NCBI GenBank assembly: GCA_009920715.1
Contig: RFZO01000005.1
Span: forward strand, 1 to 32,111
Origin: Actinomycetota bacterium
Lineage (GTDB): Bacteria; Actinomycetota; Acidimicrobiia; Acidimicrobiales; Ilumatobacteraceae
DNA: 32,111 nt
Direction: 5' to 3'
The position numbers and the translations under genes were made by a program. Below, one piece after another: positions 1-6,589 of this stretch (positions are counted from its first letter, which is position 1; each line of letters opens with the position of its first letter). A model generated the notes under the pieces. That model had not been told where the DNA came from and did not search any database. It saw nothing but the letters and a program-made list of their open reading frames with translations.

Positions 1-285
1 CCGCAGGTCGACCTGCGGGAGGGCGATGCATTCGCATCCCTCGCCGGTCTCGACGAGCCGATAGGTCTGCTGTTCCTTGACGGATGGAAGGGCCTCTATC
101 TGCCACTCCTGCGGATGCTCCAGGACAACCTGGTCCCGGGGGCCCTCGTGATCGCTGACGACACGACACTGCTGCCGGACCTGTGCGCCGACTACCTCGC
201 CCATGTGAGGGGCAATCCCGGGTTGTTCGTGTCGGCACCGCTTCCGGTGGATGACGGACTGGAAGTGAGCGTGGTCCTCCGATGA
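1..285 (+). CDS. SAM-dependent O-methyltransferase, C-terminal part
   Basis: The reading frame is open from the first base and ends at TGA 283-285, giving the last 94 residues of a protein whose start lies outside the window. It reads like the C-terminal half of a class I O-methyltransferase of the Methyltransf_24 or caffeoyl-CoA type. The segment LLFLDGWKGLYLPLL is the usual beta-strand/acidic-residue motif (D-x-x) of these enzymes, and ALVIADDTTL follows as the next strand. The substrate cannot be read from this fragment. The stop codon overlaps the ATG of the next gene (ATGA, 282-285), so the two are probably translationally coupled. The family assignment is fairly good; the function in the cell is unknown. 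Confidence 0.75.
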   Translation, partial: PQVDLREGDAFASLAGLDEPIGLLFLDGWKGLYLPLLRMLQDNLVPGALVIADDTTLLPDLCADYLAHVRGNPGLFVSAPLPVDDGLEVSVVLR

Positions 286-674
286 ACGCGCGGACCGAAC
301 GCACGATCGCGGACGTCGCCCTGGTTGCAACCTTCGTCGCTTCTTTCCTGACCCACGAGGAAGGGCCGCTTCTGCACTCGGTGGTGTCCCTTGTCTTCAC
401 GGTCGTGCTCCTGCATCATGTGAAGCACAACTGGACTGCGTACAGGCGACCGAGGTTCCGATCGAAGCTTGTCGCCAATCACACCGTGGCTGCGCTGATG
501 GTGGCCGCCACGGTGTCCGGGCTGGTCTTCTGGGTCGGGGGTGACGGATACGCGCTCGCCCACGGCCCCCTCTCTGTCGCGGCCGCGGTCGCGGTGGTTC
601 CGCACGTGTGGGTCCACAGGCGGTCGCTGCTCCGTCTCGTGAAGAGGCCGTCGCGTGCGGCACACGCCTCGTAG
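282..674 (+). CDS. Small four-helix membrane protein, DUF4405-like
   Basis: A 130-residue protein with four predicted membrane helices at about residues 9-23, 30-50, 64-85 and 93-110. Histidines lie at helix ends and in loops (LLHHVKHNW after helix 2, NHTVAAL before helix 3, VVPHVWVHRR after helix 4). This layout resembles the DUF4405/cytochrome b-like family, in which helix histidines bind haem, so a small haem-binding or quinone-linked membrane protein is possible. That function is inference. Its ATG overlaps the stop of the methyltransferase upstream by four bases, which points to co-translation. It ends 28 bp before the most likely LysR start, so it may be the head of an operon including the regulator and the PPOX protein. 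Confidence 0.65.
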   Translation: MNARTERTIADVALVATFVASFLTHEEGPLLHSVVSLVFTVVLLHHVKHNWTAYRRPRFRSKLVANHTVAALMVAATVSGLVFWVGGDGYALAHGPLSVAAAVAVVPHVWVHRRSLLRLVKRPSRAAHAS

Positions 675-702
675 GTACGGGATTCGTGGGAGGATGGTTC
701 AG

Positions 703-1671
703 GTGACCGACGCTGAGATCGACCTCAATCTGTTGCGCGTCCTCGATGCGCTCCTCGAGCACGGCTCGGTGGCCGGTGCGGCAGAGGCCCTCCATCTCTC
801 GTCGCCGGCCGTGTCCCGGTCCCTCGGTCGCCTCCGCCTCGTCGTGGGAGATCCGCTGTTCGTCCGTGCGGGTCGGTCGCTGGTCCCCACCGACGTCGCC
901 GTCGGCCTCCGCGAACCAGTTCGCCGTGCACTCGACGCTGCCGTGGCGGTACTCAAACCCAGCCTGTCCGCCGACCCGGGGGACATCGAAAGACGATTCG
1001 TGATCTGTGCCGACGATGCCATCGTCGCCGCCCTGGCGCTCCCGCTCGTGACGCGATTGCGCGAACGGGCCCCGGGAGTCGACATCAATTTCGTCTCGGA
1101 CGTGAAGGATGTCATCGGCGGGTTCCGGGCCGCCACCCTCGATCTCCGGATCGATGCCCACGTTGAGACGCATCACGACGTGGTGTCGGAGGTCATTCTC
1201 ACCGATCGGTTCGTTGCGGCGGTCAGGGACGACCATCCGCTCCTGTCCGGGCGGATGACACCTCAGCGGTATGCCTCGGCACGCCACGTGACGGTGTCCC
1301 CCAAGGGGAAGAGGCACGGCCCGATCGATGCCGCCCTCGCGGAACTGGGTCTCGAGAGGGAACACGTGACCACGATCACCAGCTTCGTGGTCGCCGCGCA
1401 CCTCGTCTCCGCAACGGACCTCGTGGGGTCCCTTCCGTCAACTGTCGTCTCGGTGATGGCGCGAACGTTGCCCATTCGGGCGCTGGAGGTTCCGCTCTCT
1501 GTGCCGACATTCGACCTGAACCTCATCTGGCATGTCCGTGATGACCTGGATGCCGCTCACATGTGGCTCCGTGAACAGGTTCTCGAGGTCTTCGGGGAAC
1601 TTCGGTTGAGGAGCGGGCATCCCGCGGACACGTCTCAAACGACAAACACGAGAGGGAGAAACAAACGGTGA
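703..1671 (+). CDS. LysR-family transcriptional regulator
   Basis: A typical LysR regulator of 322 residues. The N-terminal winged helix-turn-helix is at about residues 7-60, with IDLNLLRVLDALLEHGSV followed by AAEALHLSSPAVSRSLGRLR and the wing segment GDPLFVRAGRSL. The remainder is the two-lobed effector-binding domain (about residues 85-300), with strand segments such as RRFVICADDA and VDINFVSDV. The N-terminus most resembles the NodD/PnbR subgroup. The GTG start at 703 is preferred because GGGAGG (688-693) sits 9 bases upstream; the in-frame ATG at 694 is too close to that site, and an in-frame GTG at 655 would run into the previous gene. Its TGA overlaps the GTG of the PPOX gene (GTGA, 1668-1671), making that gene the likely co-expressed target. 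The effector is unknown. Confidence 0.85.
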   Translation: MTDAEIDLNLLRVLDALLEHGSVAGAAEALHLSSPAVSRSLGRLRLVVGDPLFVRAGRSLVPTDVAVGLREPVRRALDAAVAVLKPSLSADPGDIERRFVICADDAIVAALALPLVTRLRERAPGVDINFVSDVKDVIGGFRAATLDLRIDAHVETHHDVVSEVILTDRFVAAVRDDHPLLSGRMTPQRYASARHVTVSPKGKRHGPIDAALAELGLEREHVTTITSFVVAAHLVSATDLVGSLPSTVVSVMARTLPIRALEVPLSVPTFDLNLIWHVRDDLDAAHMWLREQVLEVFGELRLRSGHPADTSQTTNTRGRNKR

Positions 1672-2045
1672 ACAGCAAGGAATACGCCATCTCGGCGGTG
1701 GCACAGGCACGGTGCATCTCGGTGACGACGTTCAAGCGGGACGGCACACCGGTCGCAACGGCCGTCTGGTTCAACATCATCGACGGCAGGATCCTCTTCA
1801 CGACGGAGGCGGGTGCCTGGAAGGTGAGGAGAATCCGGAACAATCCCAATGTCCAGTTCGCGGTGTGCACCCAGCGGGGCAAGGTGACCGGTCCCGTCTT
1901 CACGGGGACAGCCCGGGTCCTGCCGAAGGACGAGCTCGGCCCGGTGATGGCCGCGAAGAAGAAGCGCTACTTCCTCGCCCGGCTAGTGACCGCGTTGCCG
2001 GGAAAGAAGGACCAGGTGGCCGTCGAGATCAGCCCCGACAACTAG
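1668..2045 (+). CDS. PPOX-class F420-dependent protein (Rv2061-like)
   Basis: A 125-residue split-barrel flavin/deazaflavin-binding protein of the pyridoxamine-phosphate-oxidase-like superfamily. The segments SVTTFKRDGTPVATAVWF, ILFTTEAGAWKVRRIRNNP and RGKVTGPVFTGTARVL follow the order seen in the Rv2061c group of predicted F420-dependent enzymes. These proteins bind F420 and are thought to reduce or sequester small substrates; the actual substrate is not known. The GTG start overlaps the LysR stop by four bases, and a purine-rich AGAGGGAG lies about 10 bases upstream. Length is normal for the family. Presence of this gene and the luciferase-like enzymes nearby implies that the cell makes F420. 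Confidence 0.85.
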   Translation: MNSKEYAISAVAQARCISVTTFKRDGTPVATAVWFNIIDGRILFTTEAGAWKVRRIRNNPNVQFAVCTQRGKVTGPVFTGTARVLPKDELGPVMAAKKKRYFLARLVTALPGKKDQVAVEISPDN

Positions 2046-2069
2046 GGCAGCACAGCGCTCCCGCCGTGC

Positions 2070-2333
2070 TCACCGCGGGTGGGTGACGCTGGATTCCTCG
2101 ATGTGACGGTTCGCGATGCGCAACCGAGCCACGCCCGTCGCGCCGTCCCTGGCACGGGTGACGTTCGCGAGGTGGGTCCAGCCCTCCGGGTGGTCAGAGG
2201 CATCATGGGTGATCCGGATGACCGTGTAGCTGGTGTAGGTCTCGCCGGCGCCCGACACGTCGGCGAACACGGCGTCCTCGAGGAAATCCTCTACACGGGT
2301 GAGCTCCGACAGGAGCCTGAAGTAGTCGTCCAT
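2070..2333 (-). CDS. Small protein of unknown function
   Basis: An 87-residue reading frame read from ATG 2333 to TGA 2070. I do not recognise the family. The N-terminal third is acidic (MDDYFRLLSELTRVEDFLEDAVF) and probably helical; the rest alternates polar and aliphatic residues like a beta-rich domain (TYTSYTVIRITHD, GVARLRIANRHIEE). No signal peptide or membrane helix is visible. A longer in-frame extension to 2507 exists but would run antisense-free through the end of the upstream regulator in another frame with atypical Arg/Ser/Pro-rich composition, so the short form is preferred. It starts 28 bases after the stop of the LuxR-type regulator on the same strand and is probably in its transcript. 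It converges on the PPOX gene, with only 24 bases between the stops. Confidence 0.5.
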   Translation of the reverse strand: MDDYFRLLSELTRVEDFLEDAVFADVSGAGETYTSYTVIRITHDASDHPEGWTHLANVTRARDGATGVARLRIANRHIEESSVTHPR

Positions 2334-2361
2334 TGGGGGACCGTTCCGCCGTGAGGCAGGC

Positions 2362-2994
2362 TCAGGCGAAGTCCGGGATCTTCCAGCTGACGATCTGCAG
2401 GATGGCCAGCTGCGTGCGGTGGGAGAGTTCGTTGGACGTGAGAAGGGCCTCCACCCTGTTGCGCACGGTCTGCAGCGGGAGGGAGAGCGTCTCGGCGATG
2501 TCCGCATCCGTCAGGCCGCTCGCGATGAGGTCGGCGACATCGGCGTCGACTGCGGTGGGGTAGGAGAGCTCCCGTGCCAGGAGACCCGGCTCGAGATCGA
2601 GGCTGGCGAGGGACGGGTGGTCGTACAGCGACACATCGCCGGCCGCGACCGCCGCCAGATGGGTGGACACCGCGTCGGCGTGCTGGTCCACCGCGACGAC
2701 ACCGTCGTACCCGTACTGGAGCGCCCGGACAACGTGCACACGGGAGGGTGCGGGTGCGGCGACCACGTAGGAGGGCTCTGCCGACCCGTCGATGCAGGAA
2801 CGGATCATCCGGGCGAGATTGAACCAGTCCACGGGGAACATGAAGACGTCCACAGCGGATGACCTGAGAGCGTCGATCGACTCCCGTCCGGTCGTGGCAA
2901 CCCCGACGATCTCCACCGCGGGGGACACCGCAAGCTGCTCCACCGTGCTGTCAAGGACCGACCCCGGGCCGTTGCCCACCACTATCCGCAGCAT
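2362..2994 (-). CDS. LuxR-type regulator with degenerate receiver domain
   Basis: A 210-residue protein built like a NarL/FixJ response regulator: receiver-like domain at about residues 1-120 and a LuxR-type helix-turn-helix at about 145-205 (IASGLTDADIAETLSL, then PLQTVRNRVEALL). The receiver lacks the phosphorylation site. The loop-1 acidic pair is replaced by N8-G9, the phosphoacceptor position aligns with P54 in VDVFMFPVDWF, and the conserved lysine near GYDGVVAVDQ is valine. It is therefore probably not controlled by a histidine kinase but by ligand or protein contact (inference). The start at 2994 is fixed by GGAGG five bases upstream; longer upstream ORF sequence has shadow-like composition. 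No sensor kinase gene is adjacent. It is divergent from the F420 oxidoreductase at 3126. Confidence 0.8.
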   Translation of the reverse strand: MLRIVVGNGPGSVLDSTVEQLAVSPAVEIVGVATTGRESIDALRSSAVDVFMFPVDWFNLARMIRSCIDGSAEPSYVVAAPAPSRVHVVRALQYGYDGVVAVDQHADAVSTHLAAVAAGDVSLYDHPSLASLDLEPGLLARELSYPTAVDADVADLIASGLTDADIAETLSLPLQTVRNRVEALLTSNELSHRTQLAILQIVSWKIPDFA

Positions 2995-3068
2995 TGTTCC
3001 TCCGTCGGGTCTGGTGCGACCCCTCGAGGCGCAGTTGTCGGTGCTCGACGAACAGTACCCACGCGCCG

Positions 3069-3080
3069 CTCCGCGCGGAG
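3069..3080. repeat. 12-bp perfect palindrome between divergent genes
   Basis: CTCCGC followed directly by GCGGAG forms a perfect palindrome midway between the LuxR-type regulator (start 2994) and the F420 oxidoreductase (start 3126). It lies upstream of a possible -10 box, TACTGT (3052-3057, minus strand), for the regulator. It could be an operator, but GC-rich palindromes of this size also occur by chance. Confidence 0.3.
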
Positions 3081-3113
3081 TGACCGCCCCGCTGGCGGTA
3101 CTGAGGTCCCGAC

Positions 3114-3119
3114 TAGGTT
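3114..3119 (+). promoter_or_regulatory. -10 box of a leaderless promoter (TAGGTT)
   Basis: TAGGTT lies six bases before ATG 3126, so transcription would begin at or next to the start codon. No ribosome-binding site is visible between them. No clear -35 box is seen. Confidence 0.55.
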
Positions 3120-3125
3120 TGCGCC

Positions 3126-4064
3126 ATGGCAGTTCAGTTCGGTGTGCATCTCGGTCCCCAGAATGCGTCGGTGGCGGACCTGCGTTCGCTGTGGAAGTGG
3201 TTTGACTCCGCGGGAATGGACTGGATCTCCCTGTGGGACCACATCTACGAGGCCCCGCCCGCAGGCGGCACCCAGGCGCACTTCGAGGCGTTCTCGATGC
3301 TCGGGGCACTGGCGGCCGACACTGTGCATGCGCGTCTCGGCTGTCTCGTGTTCTGCTCGCAGTACCGCAACATCGGCGTCCTCGCGAAGGGCGTCATCTC
3401 CGTCGACCACATCTCGGGGGGACGCTTCGAGATGGGGCTCGGCAGCGGCTGGCACGACCAGGAGGCCAGGGCCTTCGGCCTTGACTGGCCGTCACAGGGC
3501 GGCCGGTTCAAGGTCATGGAGTCCCAGCTGCAGGCGCTCGAGAAGTGGCGCCGGGGCGAGCGGGTCACGCAGTCATCGCCCGGCGTGGAGCTTTCCGACG
3601 CGGCCATGGTGCCGGGGCCGATGGGTGCGATGCCGATATGGATCGGCGGTGTGGGACGGGAGAAGACGCTCCGCATGGCCGGCCGCTACGCGGACGGCTG
3701 GAACGCCGCCTACGTCCCGCCCGCCGAGTACCGAGAACTGAACGGCATCCTCGACGACTGGTGCGCGAAGGCCGGGCGCGAACCGTCGCAGGTGGAGCGC
3801 AGCATCAACCTGTCGTACGGCCTCAGCAAGGACGACGTGTCGGTGGTGAAGGACCACCTGCGCACCCAGTGGGGCGCCGGCGCTGACCGGATCATCCAGG
3901 GGTCGCTCCTCGGCCGGCCGGCGGACGTGATGGAACAGGTTGCTGCGTTCGTCGACTCGGGCGCCCAGCTCGTGAACATCGCCATCCGCCCCCCGTGGGA
4001 TCTCGACGTCCTGACCGAGTACGTGGAGCAGGTCGTGCCGGCCATGCGGAGGGAATGGTCGTAG
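3126..4064 (+). CDS. LLM-class F420-dependent oxidoreductase (paralogue A)
   Basis: A 312-residue bacterial luciferase-like (TIM-barrel) enzyme of the F420-dependent oxidoreductase type. Family landmarks are MAVQFGVHLGPQ at the first strand, the SLWDHIYE loop, HARLGCLVFCSQYRN, DHISGGRFEMGLGSGWH (the usual GR-x-x-GxGxGW cofactor region) and PIWIGGVGREKTLRMAGRYADGWNAAY. Such enzymes use reduced or oxidised F420 for hydride transfer on alcohols, CoA-derivatives or xenobiotics; the substrate here cannot be told. It is followed by a shorter paralogue at 4075, whose -10 box begins in the stop codon of this gene. No ribosome-binding site precedes the ATG, which fits leaderless translation. Confidence 0.85.
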   Translation: MAVQFGVHLGPQNASVADLRSLWKWFDSAGMDWISLWDHIYEAPPAGGTQAHFEAFSMLGALAADTVHARLGCLVFCSQYRNIGVLAKGVISVDHISGGRFEMGLGSGWHDQEARAFGLDWPSQGGRFKVMESQLQALEKWRRGERVTQSSPGVELSDAAMVPGPMGAMPIWIGGVGREKTLRMAGRYADGWNAAYVPPAEYRELNGILDDWCAKAGREPSQVERSINLSYGLSKDDVSVVKDHLRTQWGAGADRIIQGSLLGRPADVMEQVAAFVDSGAQLVNIAIRPPWDLDVLTEYVEQVVPAMRREWS

Positions 4065-4067
4065 GCT
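4062..4067 (+). promoter_or_regulatory. -10 box sharing the TAG stop codon (TAGGCT)
   Basis: TAGGCT starts with the TAG stop (4062-4064) of the preceding oxidoreductase and ends seven bases before ATG 4075. There is no ribosome-binding site in between, so a leaderless transcript is likely. Confidence 0.5.
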
Positions 4068-4074
4068 CGCCGTC

Positions 4075-4824
4075 ATGAAAATCGGCGTACAGCTACACCC
4101 CCAGGCAACATCACTCAACGACATCCGCGCCGCGTGGCGTGCCGCAGACGCCATGGGTGTCGACTCCATCTGGGTGTGGGACCACTTCTACCCGCTCTAC
4201 GGCGACCCTGATGCCGCCCATTTCGAGGCGTACACGCTGCTCGCGGCAATGGCGGCGGACACCTGCCACGCCCGCATCGGCGCGCTCGTCACCTGCTACT
4301 CGTACCGCAACGCCCATCTGCTCGCCGACATGTCGCGCACCATCGACCACATCTCGAACGGTCGGTTCGTTCTCGGCATCGGCTCCGGGTGGTTCGAGCG
4401 CGACTACAACGAATACGGCTACGAGTTCGGCACGGCCCCCGGGCGCCTGAAGTTGCTGGGGGAGGGAATCCCCGTCATCAAGGAACGGCTCGCGAAGCTG
4501 AACCCCGGCCCCGTGAACGGATCGATCCCGCTGATGATCGGGGGCAGCGGCGAGAAGGTCACGCTGCGTCTCACCGCCCAGCATGCGGACATGCACAACA
4601 CCTTCGGCCCCCTCGACCACTTCCGGGGAAAGATGGAGGTGCTCGACAGATGGTGCGCCGAGCTCGGGCGTGACCCGCGGGCCATCGAGCGCACGGTTGC
4701 CCTGTCGCCGGCCGACCTGGGGGACATCAATGCCTACGAGGACGCAGGTGCCGACCACGTCATCGTCATGACCGGGCATCCCTACGACCTCTCCGCCGTG
4801 GAGAAGGTGCTCGGCTCGCCCTGA
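4075..4824 (+). CDS. LLM-class F420-dependent oxidoreductase (paralogue B, short)
   Basis: A 249-residue luciferase-like F420 oxidoreductase clearly related to its upstream neighbour. Both share the pattern L-x-PQ-x2-S-x2-D-x-R near the start, WDHFYPLYG/WDHIYEAPP, FEAYTLLAAMAADTCHARIG, a DHIS(N/G)GRF stretch and GIGSGW. It is about 60 residues shorter, having lost sequence between the GxGSGW region and PLMIGGSGEKVTLRL and near the C-terminus, so the substrate pocket probably differs. The reading frame is intact, with no internal stop. The ATG at 4075 directly follows a -10 box. It probably arose by tandem duplication of the gene at 3126 or an ancestor. The substrate is unknown. Confidence 0.82.
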   Translation: MKIGVQLHPQATSLNDIRAAWRAADAMGVDSIWVWDHFYPLYGDPDAAHFEAYTLLAAMAADTCHARIGALVTCYSYRNAHLLADMSRTIDHISNGRFVLGIGSGWFERDYNEYGYEFGTAPGRLKLLGEGIPVIKERLAKLNPGPVNGSIPLMIGGSGEKVTLRLTAQHADMHNTFGPLDHFRGKMEVLDRWCAELGRDPRAIERTVALSPADLGDINAYEDAGADHVIVMTGHPYDLSAVEKVLGSP

Positions 4825-4911
4825 CACCCCACGGGCCGCGTCGCGGGCCCGGCGCAGCATCCGGTGACTCGTTCTGCCCGTTCGGCACGGCCGCCGCGCG
4901 GCGCGCTCGGC

Positions 4912-4917
4912 TACGGT
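4912..4917 (+). promoter_or_regulatory. -10 box with short leader (TACGGT)
   Basis: TACGGT lies 24 bases before ATG 4942. Initiation about seven bases downstream would give a leader of some 17 bases that includes the GGGGGA ribosome-binding site. Confidence 0.4.
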
Positions 4918-4941
4918 GCGGGCACGAGCGATGGGGGAAGC

Positions 4942-5757
4942 ATGAAACTCGAGACCGTTCTGTACGAGGTGGCGGACGGCATCGCCACGGTCACGCTCAA
5001 CAGGCCGGAGGCCATGAACGCGTGGACGCCGCAGTTGAGCGACGAGCTGACCATGGCGCTCGGTGCCGCCGACACCGACGACTCAGTCAGGGTCATCGTC
5101 ATCACCGGCGCGGGCAAGGCGTTCTGCGCCGGTGCCGACCTGAGCGGCGGTGAGGACGGCTTCCGCGGCGGTGAGGCAAGCACGTACGACGGACCGCGCC
5201 GCTGGCCCCACCACACGTCGAAGCCCGTCATCGCCGCGATCAACGGCCATGCTGTGGGCGTGGGCATCACGTACCCGATGCTGGCTGACATCCGCGTCGC
5301 GAGCGAGACGGCAAAGATCCAGTACGCCATGGTGCGCCGCGGGATCCTCCCGGAGCTGGGGTCCCACGTGATTCTCCCGCGCATCCTCGGGTTCTCGCGT
5401 GCCGCCGAGCTGCTCCTCACCGGCCGGATGCTCTCGGGGGCCGAGGCCGCGGATCTCGGGCTCGTCTCCCGGGCTGTGCCCGCCGACCAGGTGCTGCCCG
5501 TGGCCATGGAGATCGCCCGTGACATCGCCACCAACACCGCGCCGGTGTCGGTGGCGCTCGTGAAGCGCATGCTGTGGGAGGGGCTGAACACCGGCATCGA
5601 CGAGATGATTGCGGCGGAGGGCCGCATCATCAACAAGCTCGCGTCCTCGCCCGATTCGGTGGAGGGCGTGCGCGCGTTCTTCGAGAAGCGCACGCCGCAG
5701 TGGGCTATGTCGGTGAACGACGATGCCCCCGTCTACCGAGCACTCGGCAGGGGCTAG
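4942..5757 (+). CDS. Crotonase-family enzyme (enoyl-CoA hydratase/isomerase)
   Basis: A 271-residue crotonase-fold acyl-CoA enzyme. The oxyanion-hole segments are FCAGADLSGG (61-70) and INGHAVGVGI (100-109), and LLLTGRMLSGAEAADLGLV is the usual helix near residue 155-175. The two glutamates of classical enoyl-CoA hydratase align with T110 and R132, whereas a glutamate is present at E138 in GILPELGS, the place used by delta3,delta2-enoyl-CoA isomerases (compare GLITEGG in yeast Eci1, from memory). An isomerase or related reaction is therefore at least as likely as hydration. The start at 4942 is set by GGGGGA a few bases upstream; the GTG at 4864 would add an Arg/Pro-rich tail. The gene sits in a fatty-acid-type block with a hydrolase and an acyl-CoA dehydrogenase. 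Confidence 0.85.
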   Translation: MKLETVLYEVADGIATVTLNRPEAMNAWTPQLSDELTMALGAADTDDSVRVIVITGAGKAFCAGADLSGGEDGFRGGEASTYDGPRRWPHHTSKPVIAAINGHAVGVGITYPMLADIRVASETAKIQYAMVRRGILPELGSHVILPRILGFSRAAELLLTGRMLSGAEAADLGLVSRAVPADQVLPVAMEIARDIATNTAPVSVALVKRMLWEGLNTGIDEMIAAEGRIINKLASSPDSVEGVRAFFEKRTPQWAMSVNDDAPVYRALGRG

Positions 5758-5760
5758 GGT
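5755..5760 (+). promoter_or_regulatory. -10 box sharing the TAG stop codon (TAGGGT)
   Basis: TAGGGT begins with the TAG stop of the crotonase gene (5755-5757) and ends six bases before ATG 5767 of the hydrolase. No ribosome-binding site intervenes, as expected for a leaderless transcript. Confidence 0.5.
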
Positions 5761-5766
5761 GCGACC

Positions 5767-6543
5767 ATGCTGACTGCGAACCTGAACGGCACGACCATCG
5801 CGTACGAGGACACCGGGGGCAAGGGGCCCGTTGTCATCCTCAGTCACGGATTCCTCATGGACCACTCCATGTTCGACGCCCAGGTGGCGGCGTTGCGCGG
5901 CACCCACAGGGTCATCACCTGGGACGAGCGCGGCTTCGGCGGCACCCACGCGCCCGGTGACTTCACCTACTGGGACTCGGCGAACGACGTGCTCGCGCTC
6001 ATGGACCATCTCGGCATCGAGCGCGCGGTGGTCGGCGGCATGTCGCAGGGTGGGTTCCTGTCGCTGCGGGTGGCTCTCACGGCACCCCACCGCGTGGAGG
6101 CGTTGATTCTCCTCGACACGCAGGCGGGCACCGAGGATCCGTCCACCATCGAGCCGTACAACCAGCTGCACGCCGCGTGGGTGGAGCACGGTTCCGCAGC
6201 GGTGCAGGACGTCATCGCCGGCATCATCCTCGGTCCGGGTGAGTGGTCGGATTGGTTCGCCAAATGGGCGGCCCTCCACCCCGAGCAGTTCACCCGTGCG
6301 TTCGGCTGTCTCATGCACCGCGACGACATCACCGGTCGTCTGGGGGAGATCACCTGTCCGGCCCTCATCGTGCACGGAACCGCCGACGTCGCCATCCCCA
6401 TGGAGAAGGCGGAGGTCCTGCGGGACGGCATCGCCGGCCCCACCACGCTCGTTCCGGTGGAGGGCGGGCCCCATGCGGCCAACATGACCCACTCCGAGCA
6501 GGTCAACAACGCGATCGTCCGGTTCTTGTCCGCGCTCTCCTGA
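5767..6543 (+). CDS. Alpha/beta hydrolase
   Basis: A 258-residue alpha/beta-hydrolase-fold enzyme with a complete catalytic triad visible: S93 in the nucleophile elbow GGMSQGGF, D207 in HGTADVAIP and H236 in EGGPHAANM. The oxyanion strand is LSHGFLMD (25-32). The overall pattern (SHGFLMDHSMFDAQV, ITWDERGFGGTHAP) is that of the 3-oxoadipate enol-lactonase/haloperoxidase-like branch, but the true substrate cannot be assigned. No signal peptide is seen, so it acts in the cytoplasm. It lies between a crotonase and an acyl-CoA dehydrogenase, so a role in breaking down a lipid or ring-cleavage intermediate is plausible (inference). Confidence 0.85.
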   Translation: MLTANLNGTTIAYEDTGGKGPVVILSHGFLMDHSMFDAQVAALRGTHRVITWDERGFGGTHAPGDFTYWDSANDVLALMDHLGIERAVVGGMSQGGFLSLRVALTAPHRVEALILLDTQAGTEDPSTIEPYNQLHAAWVEHGSAAVQDVIAGIILGPGEWSDWFAKWAALHPEQFTRAFGCLMHRDDITGRLGEITCPALIVHGTADVAIPMEKAEVLRDGIAGPTTLVPVEGGPHAANMTHSEQVNNAIVRFLSALS

Positions 6544-6589
6544 CTGCGAAAATGGCCCCCGCGCCGCCGTGGCGCGACTGGGGGACACC

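Noticed and set aside
397-1401. Long minus-strand reading frame opposite the LysR gene
   Set aside because: It is antisense to a clear LysR protein and has a skewed Arg/Gly/His composition typical of a shadow frame.
2334-2507. N-terminal extension of the small protein at 2070-2333
   Set aside because: The extension is Arg/Ser/Pro-rich, overlaps the regulator's helix-turn-helix coding region, and the ATG at 2333 begins a normal-looking sequence.
4892-4903. Palindrome CGCCGCGCGGCG before the crotonase gene
   Set aside because: Low-complexity CG sequence, expected often by chance at this base composition, and it lies upstream of the likely -10 box without a partner site.
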